Shown: positions 18,737 to 29,459, counted from the stretch's first letter. The stretch is DNA of 64,000 nucleotides from Luteococcus japonicus (GCF_003752415.1 NZ_RKHG01000001.1:3388850-3452849), one strand, 5' to 3'. Notes: generated by a model from the sequence alone, not told the origin. Numbers and translations are program-made.

Positions 18737-20716
18737 TCAGCCGCCGACGTGCAGCTGGGGCCGCCAGCGTTCCTCGGGCTGGGTACGACGGATGATCTCG
18801 TGCACCAGCGGGGGAGTATCCCCCTCTCCGGTGACCAGGAAGCGCAGTGCGCTCTGCACCGGCCCCTTCTCCGACCACTCGAAGTAGCAGTGCGGCGGCT
18901 CATTGGTGCGTGAGTTCACGTCCAGCAGGACGGCGGCCAGCACATTGGGCACCGCCGTGCCCTTGGCCCGCAGGATCCTGTGCCGGCCCACGACGGAGGA
19001 GGTCACCTCAACCGGTGCCTCGAAGTCCGATGCGTCGGAGATGACGGCCTCCAGGAAGAGGGTGGCGGACTCGTTGGGGATGTGGTTGTCCAGACGAACC
19101 TCGAGGGCCTTGTAGTTGTACTCGTCCTCGTCGCCGCTCTCCCGCTTGTTGGCGATGAAGCGCACCGGGCACGGCTTGGCCTGGGCCTGGGCGATCGCGT
19201 CGTCGAGCATGGCGCGGGCGCCTTCGTCCCAGATCACGGCGTTGACGCGCAGTTCAAGACTGCGATTGGTGCGGGACCAGATGGAGACCACCATGATGGC
19301 CGCCACGAACATCAGCGAGATCCACAGCCCACCGGGGTGGGTCAGCACGTTCTGGACGAAGGTGTAGATGAAGATGGCGCTGATCAGGCTGAAGTAGCAG
19401 CCCGGCAGCCAGTGCTTGCGTCGCAGTTCGGTGAGGGCGACGGCCACGGCAGCAGAAGTCATCAGGGCCAGCACACCGGTGGCGTAGGCCGCGGCCTGGT
19501 CGTCGACGCTGGCCTTGAAGATGATCGTGACGACGGCGGCGATTCCCCAGATCACCACGACCAGGGGGCGCACGGCCTTGGCCCAGTCGGGGGCCATGCC
19601 GAAGCGGGGCAGGTAGCGGGGCACCACGTTGAGCAGACCGGCCATCGCCGAGGCGCCCGCGAACCACAGGATCAGGATGGTGGAGACGTCATAGGCGGTG
19701 CCGAAGCCCTCGCCGAGGAATTCGTGCGCGAGGTAGGCCAGGGCACGGCCATTGGCCTCGCCTCCGGGCTGGAACTCGGCGGGCGGGATCAGCAGGGTGG
19801 TGGCCAGCGAGGAGCCGATCAGCAGGACGCTCATCATGAGTGCGGCGGTGGCCAGGAGCTTCTTCGCATTGCGGATCCGGCCGGCGGGGTTGCCGCGGGT
19901 GTCCGTGGCGTCCCCCTTGACCTGCGGCATGACGAGCACGCCCGTCTCGAAGCCGGACAGGCCCAGCGCCAGGGCGGGGAAGACGAGCATGGCCGCGCCG
20001 AAGACGCCCAGCCAGTTGCCGTTCTGCGCGACGGCGTGCTCACTCCACTGCGAGATCAGCGATGCGTGGCGGAAGACCTCCATCAGGCCGCGGACGATCA
20101 CGACGATCGACAGGCCCAGGTAGGCCACCACCAGCACGACGGCGACGCCGATCGCCTCGCTGAAGCCCTTGAGGAAGACCGCGGCAAGCAGGGTGAGCAA
20201 CAGCAGGGTGATGATCACCTGCTTGCCCTCCAGCGACTCCTTCAGCAGGGGGTTCTCCACCATGTGTGCCGTGGCATCGGCTGCCGACAGGGTCATGGTG
20301 AAGATGAATCCGGTGGCGATGAAGCCGATCAGTCCCAGCACCAGCATCTTGCTGGGCCAGTAGCTGAGCAGTTTGGCCAACATGGACAGCGAGCCGTCGC
20401 CATTGGGGCTCTCCTTGGCGACGCGGCGGTACATGGGGAGCGCCCCGAAGAGCGTGATGAGCACCAGGACCAGGGTCGCGACGGGAGCGAGGATGCCGGC
20501 CGAGACGGCGGCGATGCCGGGCTGGTAGCCCAGGGTGGAGAAGTAGTCGACGCCCGTGAGGCACATCACGGCGTACCACGGCTTCACATGGTGTTGGCTG
20601 ACGGCCTCGTCGGGATTCTCGTAGGGGCCCTGGGCGTCGGTCTCGTCCCGCTCGAGGAACCATCGGCTGAAGCGCGACTGCGTCTTGTGCGCACGCGCAC
20701 CAGTTGCTGAACTCAC
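18737..20716 (-). CDS. APC superfamily permease with C-terminal cytoplasmic domain
   Basis: About 659 residues: a short cytoplasmic start, about 12 membrane helices beginning at [20 protein letters not shown] (the '[10 protein letters not shown]' opening of a large APC-type permease group), and a soluble C-terminal part of about 170 residues (from [15 protein letters not shown]). It probably imports amino acids or a related solute; the group also resembles K+ uptake carriers, so the substrate is open. The GTG at 20716 is preferred because it follows TACCCT by 6 nt; an ATG at 20755 is in the same frame. Confidence 0.78.
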   Translation of the reverse strand: MSSATGARAHKTQSRFSRWFLERDETDAQGPYENPDEAVSQHHVKPWYAVMCLTGVDYFSTLGYQPGIAAVSAGILAPVATLVLVLITLFGALPMYRRVAKESPNGDGSLSMLAKLLSYWPSKMLVLGLIGFIATGFIFTMTLSAADATAHMVENPLLKESLEGKQVIITLLLLTLLAAVFLKGFSEAIGVAVVLVVAYLGLSIVVIVRGLMEVFRHASLISQWSEHAVAQNGNWLGVFGAAMLVFPALALGLSGFETGVLVMPQVKGDATDTRGNPAGRIRNAKKLLATAALMMSVLLIGSSLATTLLIPPAEFQPGGEANGRALAYLAHEFLGEGFGTAYDVSTILILWFAGASAMAGLLNVVPRYLPRFGMAPDWAKAVRPLVVVIWGIAAVVTIIFKASVDDQAAAYATGVLALMTSAAVAVALTELRRKHWLPGCYFSLISAIFIYTFVQNVLTHPGGLWISLMFVAAIMVVSIWSRTNRSLELRVNAVIWDEGARAMLDDAIAQAQAKPCPVRFIANKRESGDEDEYNYKALEVRLDNHIPNESATLFLEAVISDASDFEAPVEVTSSVVGRHRILRAKGTAVPNVLAAVLLDVNSRTNEPPHCYFEWSEKGPVQSALRFLVTGEGDTPPLVHEIIRRTQPEERWRPQLHVGG

Positions 20717-20722
20717 TGCACA

Positions 20723-20728
20723 AGGGTA
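20723..20728 (-). promoter_or_regulatory. -10 element, leaderless permease start
   Basis: Minus-strand TACCCT, then 6 nt (tgtgca) and the GTG at 20716. Confidence 0.4.
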
Positions 20729-20796
20729 GGGCCAGCGCATCGGCTGGGATGACACGGCCCTTGGGCTTCTTCTGGGCCTCTCAGCGAGGGCGGTTG

Positions 20797-20870
20797 TGGG
20801 CGCAGAGGGACTCGAACCCCCGACATCTTCCTTGTAAGGGAAGCGCTCTAACCAACTGAGCTATGCGCCC
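20797..20870 (-). tRNA. tRNA-Val (UAC)
   Basis: A 74-nt cloverleaf on the minus strand. The acceptor stem is GGGCGCA/TGCGCCC, the D arm AGTTGGTTA, and the anticodon arm CTTCC-CTTACAA-GGAAG with anticodon TAC. The T arm is GGGGG-TTCGAGT-CCCTC with one G-U pair, and the discriminator is A. CCA is not encoded (CAACCG follows). It stands alone between the permease and yqeY-like genes. Confidence 0.95.
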
Positions 20871-20921
20871 GGGTGCTGCGGACCATTGTGGCAGGCCGCA
20901 GCGGCAGTGCAAGCCAAGGAC

Positions 20922-21386
20922 TCAGGACAGGGCGGTCTTGACCATGCCGGAGATGGTCTTGCCGTCGGAGCGTCCCTCGGTACGTGCGGTGACGGCCTTG
21001 ATGATCTGTCCCATCTGTCGCATGGTCGGCTTCTCGCCGTCGGTGCTGGCGGCGGCCACCTCCTCGTCGACCAGGGCCTGCACCTCGTCCGTCGTGAGCG
21101 GCGTGGGCAGGTACTTGGCGAGGAAGTCGGCCTCGGAGGCCTCCTTGGTGGCCAGGTCCTCGCGGCCCCCGGCTCGGTATGCCTCGGCGGAGTCCTTGCG
21201 CTTGTTGACCTCCTTGGTGACCACGGTGGTCTCCTCGGCGTCGGTCAGCTCGCGTGCGACGTTGCCGGCCACCTCCTCGGTGTGGATGGCGGCCAGTGCC
21301 ATGCGAATGTTGCTCTTCGCGGCATCGTCCTTGGCCTTCATGGCGGTCACCAGATCGGTCTTCAGCTGGTCCTTCAGGGCTCCCAC
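20922..21386 (-). CDS. GatB/YqeY domain-containing protein
   Basis: 154 residues homologous to YqeY, the tRNA-binding tail domain found in GatB. Blocks: [41 protein letters not shown] and [19 protein letters not shown]. It may bind tRNA or assist the amidotransferase; the exact role is unknown. The GTG at 21386 is preferred since AAAGGA is 6 nt upstream; an ATG at 21392 would leave no spacing. Divergent from prfB. Confidence 0.9.
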   Translation of the reverse strand: MGALKDQLKTDLVTAMKAKDDAAKSNIRMALAAIHTEEVAGNVARELTDAEETTVVTKEVNKRKDSAEAYRAGGREDLATKEASEADFLAKYLPTPLTTDEVQALVDEEVAAASTDGEKPTMRQMGQIIKAVTARTEGRSDGKTISGMVKTALS

Positions 21387-21443
21387 GAGCATTCCTTTCG
21401 TCTGTCAGTCACAGTCTTTCATGTTCCGGCACGGACAAGGAGG

Positions 21444-21449
21444 TAGACT
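21444..21449 (+). promoter_or_regulatory. -10 element, leaderless prfB start
   Basis: TAGACT 8 nt before the prfB GTG. The AAGGAGG just upstream is 14 nt from the GTG, too far to be the ribosome binding site, so a leaderless start explains the layout better. Confidence 0.45.
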
Positions 21450-21457
21450 CCGGCGAC

Positions 21458-22570
21458 GTGGCTCTTCCTGATCTTTCCGACACCCTCACGACCCTCGAGA
21501 CTTCACTGAAGTCGATCGAGGCGGTCATCGACCCCGACGCCAAGAAGGCCGAGATCCGGGACCTGGAGGAGCAGGTGGGCGCGCCCGACCTGTGGGATGA
21601 CCAGGCCAATGCGCAGCGGGTCACCTCCCGCCTCTCCAGGCTGCAGGCCGACGTGGAGCGCGTCGAGGACCTGCGCACCCGTCTGGACGACGTCCAGTTG
21701 ATGCTTGAGATGGCTGCCGAGGAGTCCGACGCCGAGGCGGCGACGGAGGCGCAGTCCGAGCTGGCCAAGCTCAAGACGGACATCGAGGCGCTGGAGGTCC
21801 GGACCCTGCTCTCCGGCGAGTACGACGAGCGCGACGCGGTCGTCACCATCCGCGCCGGTGCCGGCGGTGTCGACGCCGCAGACTTCGCCGAGATGCTGCT
21901 GCGGATGTACACCCGATGGGCCGAGCGACACGGCTATGCCGTGACGCTGATGGACACGTCCTATGCGGAGGAGGCGGGCCTCAAGTCCTGCACCTTCGAG
22001 GTGAGCGCCCCCTTCGCCTACGGCACGCTGAGCGTGGAGAGCGGCACCCACCGTCTGGTGCGGATCAGCCCCTTCGACAACCAGGGCCGTCGCCAGACCT
22101 CCTTTGCCGCCGTGGAGGTGATCCCGCTGATCGAGGACACCGACCACATCGACATCCCCGAGTCCGAGATCCGCGTCGACGTCTTCCGCTCCAGCGGTCC
22201 CGGTGGTCAGTCGGTCAACACCACCGACTCGGCGGTGCGCCTGACGCACATCCCCACCGGTGTCGTGGTCTCGATGCAGAACGAGAAGTCCCAGATCCAG
22301 AACCGTGCCGCCGCGATGCGCGTCCTGCAGTCCCGTCTGCTGCTGCTCAAGCAGCACGAGGAGGAGGCCAAGAAGAAGGAACTGGCCGGTGATGTGAAGG
22401 CCAGCTGGGGAGACCAGATGCGCTCCTATGTCCTCAACCCGTACCAGATGGTCAAGGACCTGCGCACGAACTTCGAGGTGGGCAATCCTGAGGCGGTCTT
22501 CGACGGAGAGATCGACGGCTTCATCGATGCCGGCATTCGCTGGCGCATGAAGGATCCCGACGAGATCTGA
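21458..22570 (+). CDS. prfB: Peptide chain release factor 2
   Basis: Reads UGA and UAA stop codons and triggers peptide release. 370 residues: N-terminal helices, the stop-codon reading tripeptide SPF in [17 protein letters not shown], and the catalytic GGQ in [14 protein letters not shown]. Unlike many bacterial prfB genes it has no in-frame UGA near codon 25, so there is no programmed frameshift. Translation starts at GTG 21458. The ftsE gene follows after 148 bp. Confidence 0.97.
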   Translation: MALPDLSDTLTTLETSLKSIEAVIDPDAKKAEIRDLEEQVGAPDLWDDQANAQRVTSRLSRLQADVERVEDLRTRLDDVQLMLEMAAEESDAEAATEAQSELAKLKTDIEALEVRTLLSGEYDERDAVVTIRAGAGGVDAADFAEMLLRMYTRWAERHGYAVTLMDTSYAEEAGLKSCTFEVSAPFAYGTLSVESGTHRLVRISPFDNQGRRQTSFAAVEVIPLIEDTDHIDIPESEIRVDVFRSSGPGGQSVNTTDSAVRLTHIPTGVVVSMQNEKSQIQNRAAAMRVLQSRLLLLKQHEEEAKKKELAGDVKASWGDQMRSYVLNPYQMVKDLRTNFEVGNPEAVFDGEIDGFIDAGIRWRMKDPDEI

Positions 22571-22654
22571 GGACATGCCCCGATCGGGTATGACGAGCGG
22601 TTGAACTTCTGCCGCCCGAGGTGTGTCACGCCGCTCGTCGTCGCGATCGACCCC

Positions 22655-22688
22655 TAGACTCCTTTGCGGCCGTCCTGAGAATTCTCAG
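22655..22688 (+). promoter_or_regulatory. ftsE upstream region: TAGACT box and 14-bp palindrome
   Basis: TAGACT (22655-22660) is a candidate -10 box. The perfect palindrome CTGAGAATTCTCAG (22675-22688) lies just downstream, 30 bp before the ftsE GTG, where a bound protein would block transcription. A looser inverted repeat GACGAGCGG/CCGCTCGTC spans about 22590-22640. The regulator is unknown. Confidence 0.35.
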
Positions 22689-22718
22689 ACCTTCCCCAAG
22701 ACGCGGCCGAGGACAATC

Positions 22719-23405
22719 GTGATCACCTTCGATGACGTCACCAAGATCTACGACGGCCAGAGCAAGCCAGCCCTGCGCAATGTCAACGTCCAGATCGACA
22801 AGGGCGAGTTCGTCTTTCTCGTGGGCCAGTCCGGCTCCGGCAAGTCCACCTTCATGCGCCTGGTGCTGCGCGAGTACCGTCCCACCACCGGAACGATCCA
22901 CGTGGCGGGCAAGGACCTCGGGCGGCTGCGCAGCTGGAAGGTCCCGGCACTGCGGCGCCAGATCGGCACCGTCTTCCAGGACTTCCGGCTCCTGCCCGGC
23001 AAGAATGTGCACGAGAACGTCGCCTTCGCACTGCAGGTCATCGGCAAGCCGAATGCGGAGATCAAGCAGCTCGTCCCCGAGACCCTGGAGATGGTGGGCC
23101 TGACCGGCAAGGGGCATCGCCTGCCGGAGGAGCTGTCCGGTGGTGAGCAGCAGCGCGTCGCCATTGCCCGCGCCTTCGTCAACCGGCCACAGATCCTGAT
23201 CGCCGACGAGCCCACGGGCAACCTGGACCCCACCACCAGCGTCGGGATCATGAAGCTCCTGGACCGGATCAACAAGACCGGCACCACCGTGATCATGGCC
23301 ACCCATGACTCCACCATCGTCGACCAGATGCGTCGCCGTGTGATCGAGCTCGACGCCGGCAATGTCGTCCGAGACCAGACCAAGGGTGTCTACGGCACCG
23401 CGTGA
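22719..23405 (+). CDS. ftsE: Cell division ATP-binding protein FtsE
   Basis: 228-residue ABC ATPase that partners FtsX at the division septum and drives peptidoglycan hydrolases. Walker [11 protein letters not shown]-loop VFQDFRLL, signature LSGGEQQR, Walker [13 protein letters not shown], switch His in MATHDS. The GTG at 22719 has GAGGA 5 nt upstream. It is followed 31 bp later by ftsX. Confidence 0.96.
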   Translation: MITFDDVTKIYDGQSKPALRNVNVQIDKGEFVFLVGQSGSGKSTFMRLVLREYRPTTGTIHVAGKDLGRLRSWKVPALRRQIGTVFQDFRLLPGKNVHENVAFALQVIGKPNAEIKQLVPETLEMVGLTGKGHRLPEELSGGEQQRVAIARAFVNRPQILIADEPTGNLDPTTSVGIMKLLDRINKTGTTVIMATHDSTIVDQMRRRVIELDAGNVVRDQTKGVYGTA

Positions 23406-23436
23406 GCGGCCCCGGACACCTGGAAGGAAGAAGTCA

Positions 23437-24339
23437 ATGCGTCACACATTCCGCGAGACCTGGTCCGGCCTTCGCCGCAACCTGTCCATGACCATCGCCG
23501 TGATCGTCACCATGTGGGTCAGCCTCAGCCTCTTCGGGGCCGGCCTGATGACCATGCAGCAGGTGGACCTGATCAAGGGCAAGTGGTACGACAAGATCGA
23601 GATCAGCGTCTTCATGTGCGTGAAGGACTCCAAGGGCGGGATGTGTGAGCCCGGCAAGGACATCACGCAGGCCCAGCGCGACGTGGTCAAGCAGCGCCTG
23701 GAGGCCAACCCGGAGGTGGCCACCGTCTTCTACGAGAGCAAGCAGGAGGCCTATCAGGAGTTCAAGAAGACCTTCTCGGACTCGCCGATCGTGGAGTCCC
23801 TGACCGTGGACCAGATGCAGGACTCCTTCCGGATCAAGCTGAAGGACCCCGCTCAGTATGCCGGGGTGGTGGACGAGGCCAAGGTCCTGCCCGGCGTACA
23901 GAATGTCCAGGACCTGCACACGGTGCTGGACCCGCTGTTCAGCTGGCTCAATGCCCTGAAGTGGGCGACGATCGGGATGAGCGTGCTGCTGCTGTTGGCT
24001 GCGGCACTGCAGATCGGCAACACCATCCGGATGGCTGCCTTCAGCCGACGTCGCGAGCTGGGCATCATGCGGCTGGTCGGTGCCTCGAACGCCTACATCA
24101 TGCTGCCCTTCCTTTTGGAGAGCCTGGTGGCGGGCGTGATCGGGGCCTCCCTGGCGTGCGGAACGCTGGCCTTCGGCTACTGGTCCATCATCGTCAAGAA
24201 CGCTGAAGTCTCCATCAAGGCTTTACGTTGGATCACGTGGCACCACGCGGGACTGGCCATGGTTGGGGTTGCACTAGTTGGGATCGCGCTGTCTATCATT
24301 CCCACGCTGTTCGCAACTAGGAAATACCTGAGAGTCTGA
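23437..24339 (+). CDS. ftsX: Cell division protein FtsX
   Basis: 300-residue membrane partner of FtsE: one N-terminal helix (about residues 22-44), an extracellular domain (residues about 50-165) with a Cys pair at MCVKDSKGGMC, then three C-terminal helices with the conserved cytoplasmic SRRRELGIMRLVGAS motif between helices 2 and 3. The extracellular loop would contact the M23 peptidase encoded next. GGAAGGAAG precedes the ATG. Confidence 0.95.
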   Translation: MRHTFRETWSGLRRNLSMTIAVIVTMWVSLSLFGAGLMTMQQVDLIKGKWYDKIEISVFMCVKDSKGGMCEPGKDITQAQRDVVKQRLEANPEVATVFYESKQEAYQEFKKTFSDSPIVESLTVDQMQDSFRIKLKDPAQYAGVVDEAKVLPGVQNVQDLHTVLDPLFSWLNALKWATIGMSVLLLLAAALQIGNTIRMAAFSRRRELGIMRLVGASNAYIMLPFLLESLVAGVIGASLACGTLAFGYWSIIVKNAEVSIKALRWITWHHAGLAMVGVALVGIALSIIPTLFATRKYLRV

Positions 24340-24381
24340 GTGCCTTCGCATTCAGCAACGGGTGTTGGAAGAGGTAGACGC

Positions 24382-25881
24382 GTGATCATCGACACCAAGG
24401 ACGGCGCTCCGGGCGCTCTCATGCCGGGCGCTCGTCGTGCCCCGCGTCTTGCCATGGCCGCGGTGACGGTCCTCGCGCTCGGTCTGGGGGGCACCCCTGC
24501 GGCCCATGCCGACGACCTCACTGACAAGCGCGACCGGATCAACGCCCAACTGGCGGACACCCGGGCCAATGTCGACGAGTTCTCCAGCGAGCTCAACAAG
24601 GCGGCCAGCCAACTGCAGGCCTCCGAGGCCAAGCTCTCCCAGGCACGCACGGCCCTCGCCGCCGCGCAGCAGCAGCGCACCGCCGCGCAGGCCGAGGACA
24701 CCCGGTTGGCCGCCGCCTTGCAGGAGGCCCGCAAGAAGCTTGCGCAGGCCAAGCAGGCCGTTGCCGACAACCAGAAGCGCGTCGACGCCGAGGCCCGGCT
24801 CATCGGTGCCAGCGTCCGCGAGACGCACCAGCAGAACACCGAGCTGATGGGCATCGCCGCCTTCGTCACCGATGTGAAGACCGGCGACGTCAACGAGTCG
24901 ATGCAGTGGTCCTCCACCATCTTCAATGCCACCCAGGCCCAGATGGACCGCCTCCAGTCGCTCCAGATGCAGCTCGAGGCCGCCAAGCAGGCCCAGACCA
25001 AGGCAGAGCAGGAGGTGGCCTCGCAGCGTGAGGCCGCCGCGAACCAGCTGGCCACCACCCGTGCCGCGGAGTCCGAGGCGGACCGGGCAGCTGCCTCGGT
25101 CGCCAGCCTGTTCAGCGCGAATGCAAGCGCCAAGGCCTCCGCCGAGGACAAGGTGGCCGCCGAGAAGCAGCGCGAGGCAGACCTGGCGGGGGAGTCGAGC
25201 GCCGTCCAGCAGCGCATCGCCGCCCGCATTGCCGCGCAGAAGGCCGCGGCCGCCAAGGCAGCCGCCGAGGCCCGTGCCCGTCAGGCCGCCGCGGAACGCG
25301 CCCGTATTGCCGCGCAGCGTGCCGCACGCGAGGCCGCCGAGGCCGCCAGCCGTCGTCAGGCCGATGCCGCGGCCAAGCAGCGCGCCGCCGATCGAGCCCA
25401 GGCCAGTGCGCGTCGGGCCGCCACGGCCGCCCGGGTCGAGGCCCCGGCGGCAGAGAGTGTCTCCAGCCCCGCAGTGTCCTCCGGTGGCAATGGCTTCATC
25501 TCGCCGGTCAGCGGGCCGCTGACCTCGCCCTATGGCATGCGGCTGCACCCGGTGCTGCACTACTGGAAGCTGCACGACGGCATGGACTTCGGCGCTGGTT
25601 GTGGCGCTCCCATCCGGGCACCCCAGTCCGGTGTCGTCACCGAGGCCCACTACAACGCTGGCTATGGCAACCGCCTGCTGATCGACCATGGCAGTGTCGG
25701 TGGCAGCTACGTCACCACCGCCTACAACCACGCGACGCACTATGTGGTCGGGGTGGGGGAGCACGTCAGTCAGGGCGAGGTGATCGGTTACGTCGGAACC
25801 ACGGGTTACTCGACGGGCTGTCACCTGCACCTGATGGTCTGGCGCAATGGGCAGATGGTGAACCCGGCAACCATCTTCTGA
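24382..25881 (+). CDS. Secreted M23 (LytM) peptidoglycan endopeptidase with coiled coil
   Basis: 499 residues: a signal peptide (hydrophobic core AMAAVTVLALGLGG, cleavage near AHA-DD), a long Ala/Gln/Glu-rich coiled coil (about residues 45-345) and a C-terminal LytM domain. Zinc ligands are intact: His and Asp in KLHDGMDFG and the HLH of CHLHLMVW. It is therefore predicted to cut peptide cross-links itself, unlike EnvC, which is a degenerate activator. Lying 42 bp behind ftsEX, it is the likely hydrolase they control through the coiled coil. The GTG at 24382 has GAGG 7 nt upstream; a GTG at 24340 is less likely. Confidence 0.88.
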   Translation: MIIDTKDGAPGALMPGARRAPRLAMAAVTVLALGLGGTPAAHADDLTDKRDRINAQLADTRANVDEFSSELNKAASQLQASEAKLSQARTALAAAQQQRTAAQAEDTRLAAALQEARKKLAQAKQAVADNQKRVDAEARLIGASVRETHQQNTELMGIAAFVTDVKTGDVNESMQWSSTIFNATQAQMDRLQSLQMQLEAAKQAQTKAEQEVASQREAAANQLATTRAAESEADRAAASVASLFSANASAKASAEDKVAAEKQREADLAGESSAVQQRIAARIAAQKAAAAKAAAEARARQAAAERARIAAQRAAREAAEAASRRQADAAAKQRAADRAQASARRAATAARVEAPAAESVSSPAVSSGGNGFISPVSGPLTSPYGMRLHPVLHYWKLHDGMDFGAGCGAPIRAPQSGVVTEAHYNAGYGNRLLIDHGSVGGSYVTTAYNHATHYVVGVGEHVSQGEVIGYVGTTGYSTGCHLHLMVWRNGQMVNPATIF

Positions 25882-26000
25882 GCCAGCCGGCAAGAATTCG
25901 ATCGATCCCGTACTGCCCTGCGAGCTAGGGTGGTGCGGGATCGGCCCTATTCTGGGTTGTCAGGACGCACCCAAGTCAGAACTCACCCAGGAGGGACCCC

Positions 26001-26477
26001 GTGCCACGCGAGAAGGGCCGAAAGCTGGTCGCGCAGAACAAGAAGGCGCGGCACAACTACCAGATCGGGCACACGCTCGAGGCGGGCATGGTGCTCACCG
26101 GAACCGAGGTCAAGAGCCTGCGCAATGGCCGATGCTCCTTGGTGGACGCCTTCGCCACCATCGACGACGGCGAGGTCTGGTTGCGCAATGCCAACATTCC
26201 CGAGTACGCCTTCGGCACCTGGCGGAACCACGCCGCCACCCGCACGCGAAAGCTGCTGCTGAACCGTCGTGAGATCGACAAGCTGGAGCGCGAACTGGGT
26301 GATTCGGGGCGCACCCTGGTGCCGCTGAGCGTCTACTTCAGTGATGGCTACGCCAAGGTGGAGATTGCGGTCGGCACGGGCAAGAAGGACTGGGACAAGC
26401 GCCAGACCATTCGTGAGCGTGACATGAACCGTGAGACCCAGCGTGAGCTCGCCGAGCGAAACAAGCGACGCCGATGA
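26001..26477 (+). CDS. smpB: SsrA-binding protein SmpB
   Basis: Binds tmRNA and brings it to stalled ribosomes. 158 residues with the diagnostic blocks [34 protein letters not shown], and the basic C-terminal tail [16 protein letters not shown] that enters the mRNA channel. AGGAGGG lies 5 nt before the GTG start. It overlaps the next gene by 4 nt (ATGA). Its RNA partner ssrA is 3 kb downstream. Confidence 0.97.
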   Translation: MPREKGRKLVAQNKKARHNYQIGHTLEAGMVLTGTEVKSLRNGRCSLVDAFATIDDGEVWLRNANIPEYAFGTWRNHAATRTRKLLLNRREIDKLERELGDSGRTLVPLSVYFSDGYAKVEIAVGTGKKDWDKRQTIRERDMNRETQRELAERNKRRR

Positions 26478-28297
26478 CCGGCCGGATGAAGGCCGGGCTG
26501 CTCGGCCTGATGGCGCTTCTGCTGGGCGTGCTGGGCGCATCCGCACCCTCTGCCGCCTGGGCGGCCGGAGACACGGTGGACTCCTGGAAGATCAACTACA
26601 CCGTCAAGGCCGACGGGACCGTCCACGCCAAGGAGACCCTGGTCTACCGTTTCGGCACCTCCGGACGGCAGGGGATCGCCCGCTCCTTCGTCACGCGAGA
26701 GGCCTTCGACGAGCACTCCGACGCCGTCTACGAGGTCAAGAACTTCAGCGTCACGGCAAGCGACGGGGCCTCGGGTCAGGTGACCCCGCAGTACCAGGAG
26801 GACGGACGCGACGAGTTCCTCTCGATGAGGATCGGCACCCAGGGGCGCTACATCCAGACGCGGACCGTTACCTACACCCTGGAATACGACGTGAAGGGTG
26901 CGATGCGCACCTCCGGGGACTACGACGAGTTCTACTGGGATGCCCTCAGCGGCGAGACCCCTCTGGTGCGGGACATCGACGTGACCGTCACCGTGCCGGG
27001 CGGGGTCAAGGGCGTGCGGTGCTATTCCGGGCCGGCCCAGACCAAGAACCCGTGCACCAGCATGCGGGTCAACGCCCAACGTGGCGAGTACCATCAGGAC
27101 GCCAAGCAGGCCGGTGACGTGCTGAGCATCGGCGCCAAGATCGCGGCGGGGCAGGTCAGCGACAATGCGCCGCACCTGGTGACCCGTGCCGACGCCGAGA
27201 CCATTGCCATGCAGCGTACGGCGATGGGAGCCGGCGTCGTGAGCCTGGTGCTGTCGCCGCTGCTCGGCCTGCTCTACTACCGACGCCGGGGGCGTGACCT
27301 GCGCTACGTCGGCCTTCCGCCCGGCGTGGTGCCCGGGCCGGGGGAGAAGGGCACCCAGAAGCCCACCGGACCGATTGAGATCCCCGTCGCCTTCTCCCCG
27401 CCACGGATCAGCGTTGCTGAGGCTGGGTTGTTGGTGGACGGTGTGATCGACACCAAGGAGACCACCGCCACCCTGGTGGACCTCGCGGTGCGCGGCGCGG
27501 TGAAGATCGCCAACGACGACGGCTCGACGCGAGTCGCCCTGGTGGACGCGTCGGTTGCCACCGCTCCGCATGAGCAGGTCCTGCTGCAACGTCTGTTCGC
27601 GGGCCGCAGTGGTGAGGTCGAATTGTCCGGCCGCGGCGACATGTACCGAGCCCACACGGCGCTGGTCACCAGTGTGCGCAACCAGCTGGCCTCGGCGAGG
27701 GTCTTCACCTCGCTGCCGTCGGCGGCCACCACGGGATTCGGATGTTCCGGTGTGCTGCTGATGGGTTTCGTCGCCTACTTCTTCTTCGGAGCGTCCTCTG
27801 GGTTGTTGTGGCTGGCCGTGCCGCTCATCCCCATTGCGCTGACCTATATGGTCCTGCGCAAGAAGATGCGTCGGGGACGACGCACCGGTTACGGCCGGGC
27901 GCTGACCGACCAGGTGGAGGGCTTCCGCACCTACATCGCGACGGCCGAGGCCGACCAGCTGAAGTTCGAGGAGGGCGAGGACATCTTCTCGCGCTACCTG
28001 CCGTGGGCGATCCTGTTCGGCCTGGCCGATCGGTGGGCCGACGTGTGCGCGGAGCTGGTGCGAATGGGGCGCCTGAGCGCCGAGCCGCCGATGTGGTACT
28101 ACGGGCCCTACGACCACTGGAACTTCTACGTCTTCAACAATTCCCTGAACACCATTGACCACGCCGCGGCGCCCGAGGTCACGGTGCCCTCCTCCTTCGG
28201 CACCAGCGGCTCGGGCTTCGGTGGTGGCTCCTCCTTCGGTGGCGGGGGAGGCTTCTCCGGCGGTGGTGGCGGTGGTGGCGGCGTCGGCAGCTGGTGA
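26474..28297 (+). CDS. DUF2207 membrane protein with Gly-rich tail
   Basis: 607 residues: signal peptide ([20 protein letters not shown]), an extracytoplasmic DUF2207 domain (about residues 35-230) with [15 protein letters not shown], one helix near residue 250, a cytoplasmic domain, a pair of helices near residues 420-455, another cytoplasmic stretch ending [12 protein letters not shown], and a C-terminal tail of Gly/Ser repeats ([11 protein letters not shown]). The architecture is that of the DUF2207 family, whose function is unknown. Its start overlaps smpB. Confidence 0.88.
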   Translation: MTGRMKAGLLGLMALLLGVLGASAPSAAWAAGDTVDSWKINYTVKADGTVHAKETLVYRFGTSGRQGIARSFVTREAFDEHSDAVYEVKNFSVTASDGASGQVTPQYQEDGRDEFLSMRIGTQGRYIQTRTVTYTLEYDVKGAMRTSGDYDEFYWDALSGETPLVRDIDVTVTVPGGVKGVRCYSGPAQTKNPCTSMRVNAQRGEYHQDAKQAGDVLSIGAKIAAGQVSDNAPHLVTRADAETIAMQRTAMGAGVVSLVLSPLLGLLYYRRRGRDLRYVGLPPGVVPGPGEKGTQKPTGPIEIPVAFSPPRISVAEAGLLVDGVIDTKETTATLVDLAVRGAVKIANDDGSTRVALVDASVATAPHEQVLLQRLFAGRSGEVELSGRGDMYRAHTALVTSVRNQLASARVFTSLPSAATTGFGCSGVLLMGFVAYFFFGASSGLLWLAVPLIPIALTYMVLRKKMRRGRRTGYGRALTDQVEGFRTYIATAEADQLKFEEGEDIFSRYLPWAILFGLADRWADVCAELVRMGRLSAEPPMWYYGPYDHWNFYVFNNSLNTIDHAAAPEVTVPSSFGTSGSGFGGGSSFGGGGGFSGGGGGGGGVGSW

Positions 28298-28317
28298 CAT
28301 GTGGCAGGCTTGCTGTC

Positions 28318-28686
28318 ATGACTGAAAAGCCTGAGATCGACTTCCCCGAGGGCCCGGCGCCCACCGACCTTGAGATCACCGACATCGTCGTGGGCGACGG
28401 CCCCGAGGCCACGGCCGGCATGGCCGTGGCCGTGCACTATGTGGGCGTTGCCTACTCCACCGGCGAGGAGTTCGACTCCAGCTACGGCCGTGGACCGCTG
28501 CAGTTCAAGCTCGGCTCCGGCATGGTCATCGAGGGCTGGGACACGGGCATCCAGGGCATGAAGGTGGGTGGCCGCCGCAAGCTCGTGATCCCCGCCCACC
28601 TCGCCTACGGCGACCGTGGCGCCGGCGGCGTCATCGCCCCCGGAGAGACCCTGATCTTCGTCTGCGACCTGCTCGCCGTCCGCTGA
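28318..28686 (+). CDS. FKBP-type peptidyl-prolyl isomerase
   Basis: 122-residue cytoplasmic prolyl isomerase. The single FKBP domain is complete: VAVHYVGVAYSTGEEFDSSY, GPLQFKLGSGMVIEGWD (active-site Val-Ile-Trp), GRRKLVIPAHLAYGDRGAGG and ETLIFVCDLL. The ATG at 28318 follows a CAGGCT hexamer by 7 nt and has no ribosome binding site, so the mRNA may be leaderless. Confidence 0.93.
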   Translation: MTEKPEIDFPEGPAPTDLEITDIVVGDGPEATAGMAVAVHYVGVAYSTGEEFDSSYGRGPLQFKLGSGMVIEGWDTGIQGMKVGGRRKLVIPAHLAYGDRGAGGVIAPGETLIFVCDLLAVR

Positions 28687-28751
28687 CAACCCGGGCCGGC
28701 TCAGGGCTGGCCCCGATGGTGTGGGGGCGGTGGGCGAGCAAGAATCGTTGC

Positions 28752-29402
28752 ATGTCCACCGTCACCACGCCCGCGCGAAAGCTGTCCACCATGCCCTCGC
28801 CCTTCGAGCACCCGTCGCTGGGCCTTCCGGTCACCGACGAGCAGAAGGACCGTGCCGTCGACTACCTGCAGCAGGCCTATGCCGAGGGTCGTCTGACGAT
28901 CTATGAATTCGAGGACCGCGTCCAGACGGTCCTCGAGGCGAGCACCCGTCGTGAGATGAACCGTGCCTTCACCGGTCTGGCCACCATTCCCATGGGTGCC
29001 TCGCTCCTGCCGCGCCGCCGCCCGGCCGGCGTGCCCGGCCCGATGGGACGCGCCGGTGCGACGATCGCCCACGTGAGCGGCCTCGGCAGCTTCTTCGTCG
29101 GGCCCGCCGTCTGCTACGCCTTGGCCCCGCACGAGAGCTATGCCCGACGCGAGGCCGCCAAGGCCTTCAACTTCCAGCTGGTGGCCCTGCTGTTGATGGC
29201 CATCACCGGTGTGCTGACCGAGGGATTCCTGGGGGGAACGCTCAGCGGCATCCTGGGCGTCACATGGCTGGTGCTCACGGTGGCGGGGATCGCCCATGCC
29301 GCCTCGGGCGACGACTGGCGCAATCCGGTGACCCGCGTCATCCCGCTGCGCCCGCTCGACGAGGGGCGCCCCGGGCGTCGCCCCCGCGAACTGGGCCGCT
29401 GA
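28752..29402 (+). CDS. DUF1707 protein with DUF4870-like membrane domain
   Basis: 216 residues. The N-terminal DUF1707 domain (LPVTDEQKDRAVDYLQQA, GRLTIYEFEDRVQTVLEA) is an actinobacterial helical module. The C-terminal half holds about three membrane helices in a DUF4870-like arrangement (ESYARREAAKAFNFQ then two helices). The function is unknown; DUF1707 is often fused to membrane segments. It ends 90 bp before ssrA. Confidence 0.8.
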   Translation: MSTVTTPARKLSTMPSPFEHPSLGLPVTDEQKDRAVDYLQQAYAEGRLTIYEFEDRVQTVLEASTRREMNRAFTGLATIPMGASLLPRRRPAGVPGPMGRAGATIAHVSGLGSFFVGPAVCYALAPHESYARREAAKAFNFQLVALLLMAITGVLTEGFLGGTLSGILGVTWLVLTVAGIAHAASGDDWRNPVTRVIPLRPLDEGRPGRRPRELGR

Positions 29403-29459
29403 CTCGGGAATATTCACTGGCGCTGGAGGCGTTGGACGAGTAACCTCGAATGAACCGGG

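Noticed and set aside
21458..21560. Programmed +1 frameshift in prfB
   Set aside because: No in-frame UGA and no CUU-UGA site in the first 30 codons; the gene reads straight through.
24340..24381. GTG at 24340 as start of the M23 peptidase
   Set aside because: It would add 14 residues before the signal peptide and lacks a ribosome binding site; GTG 24382 has one.
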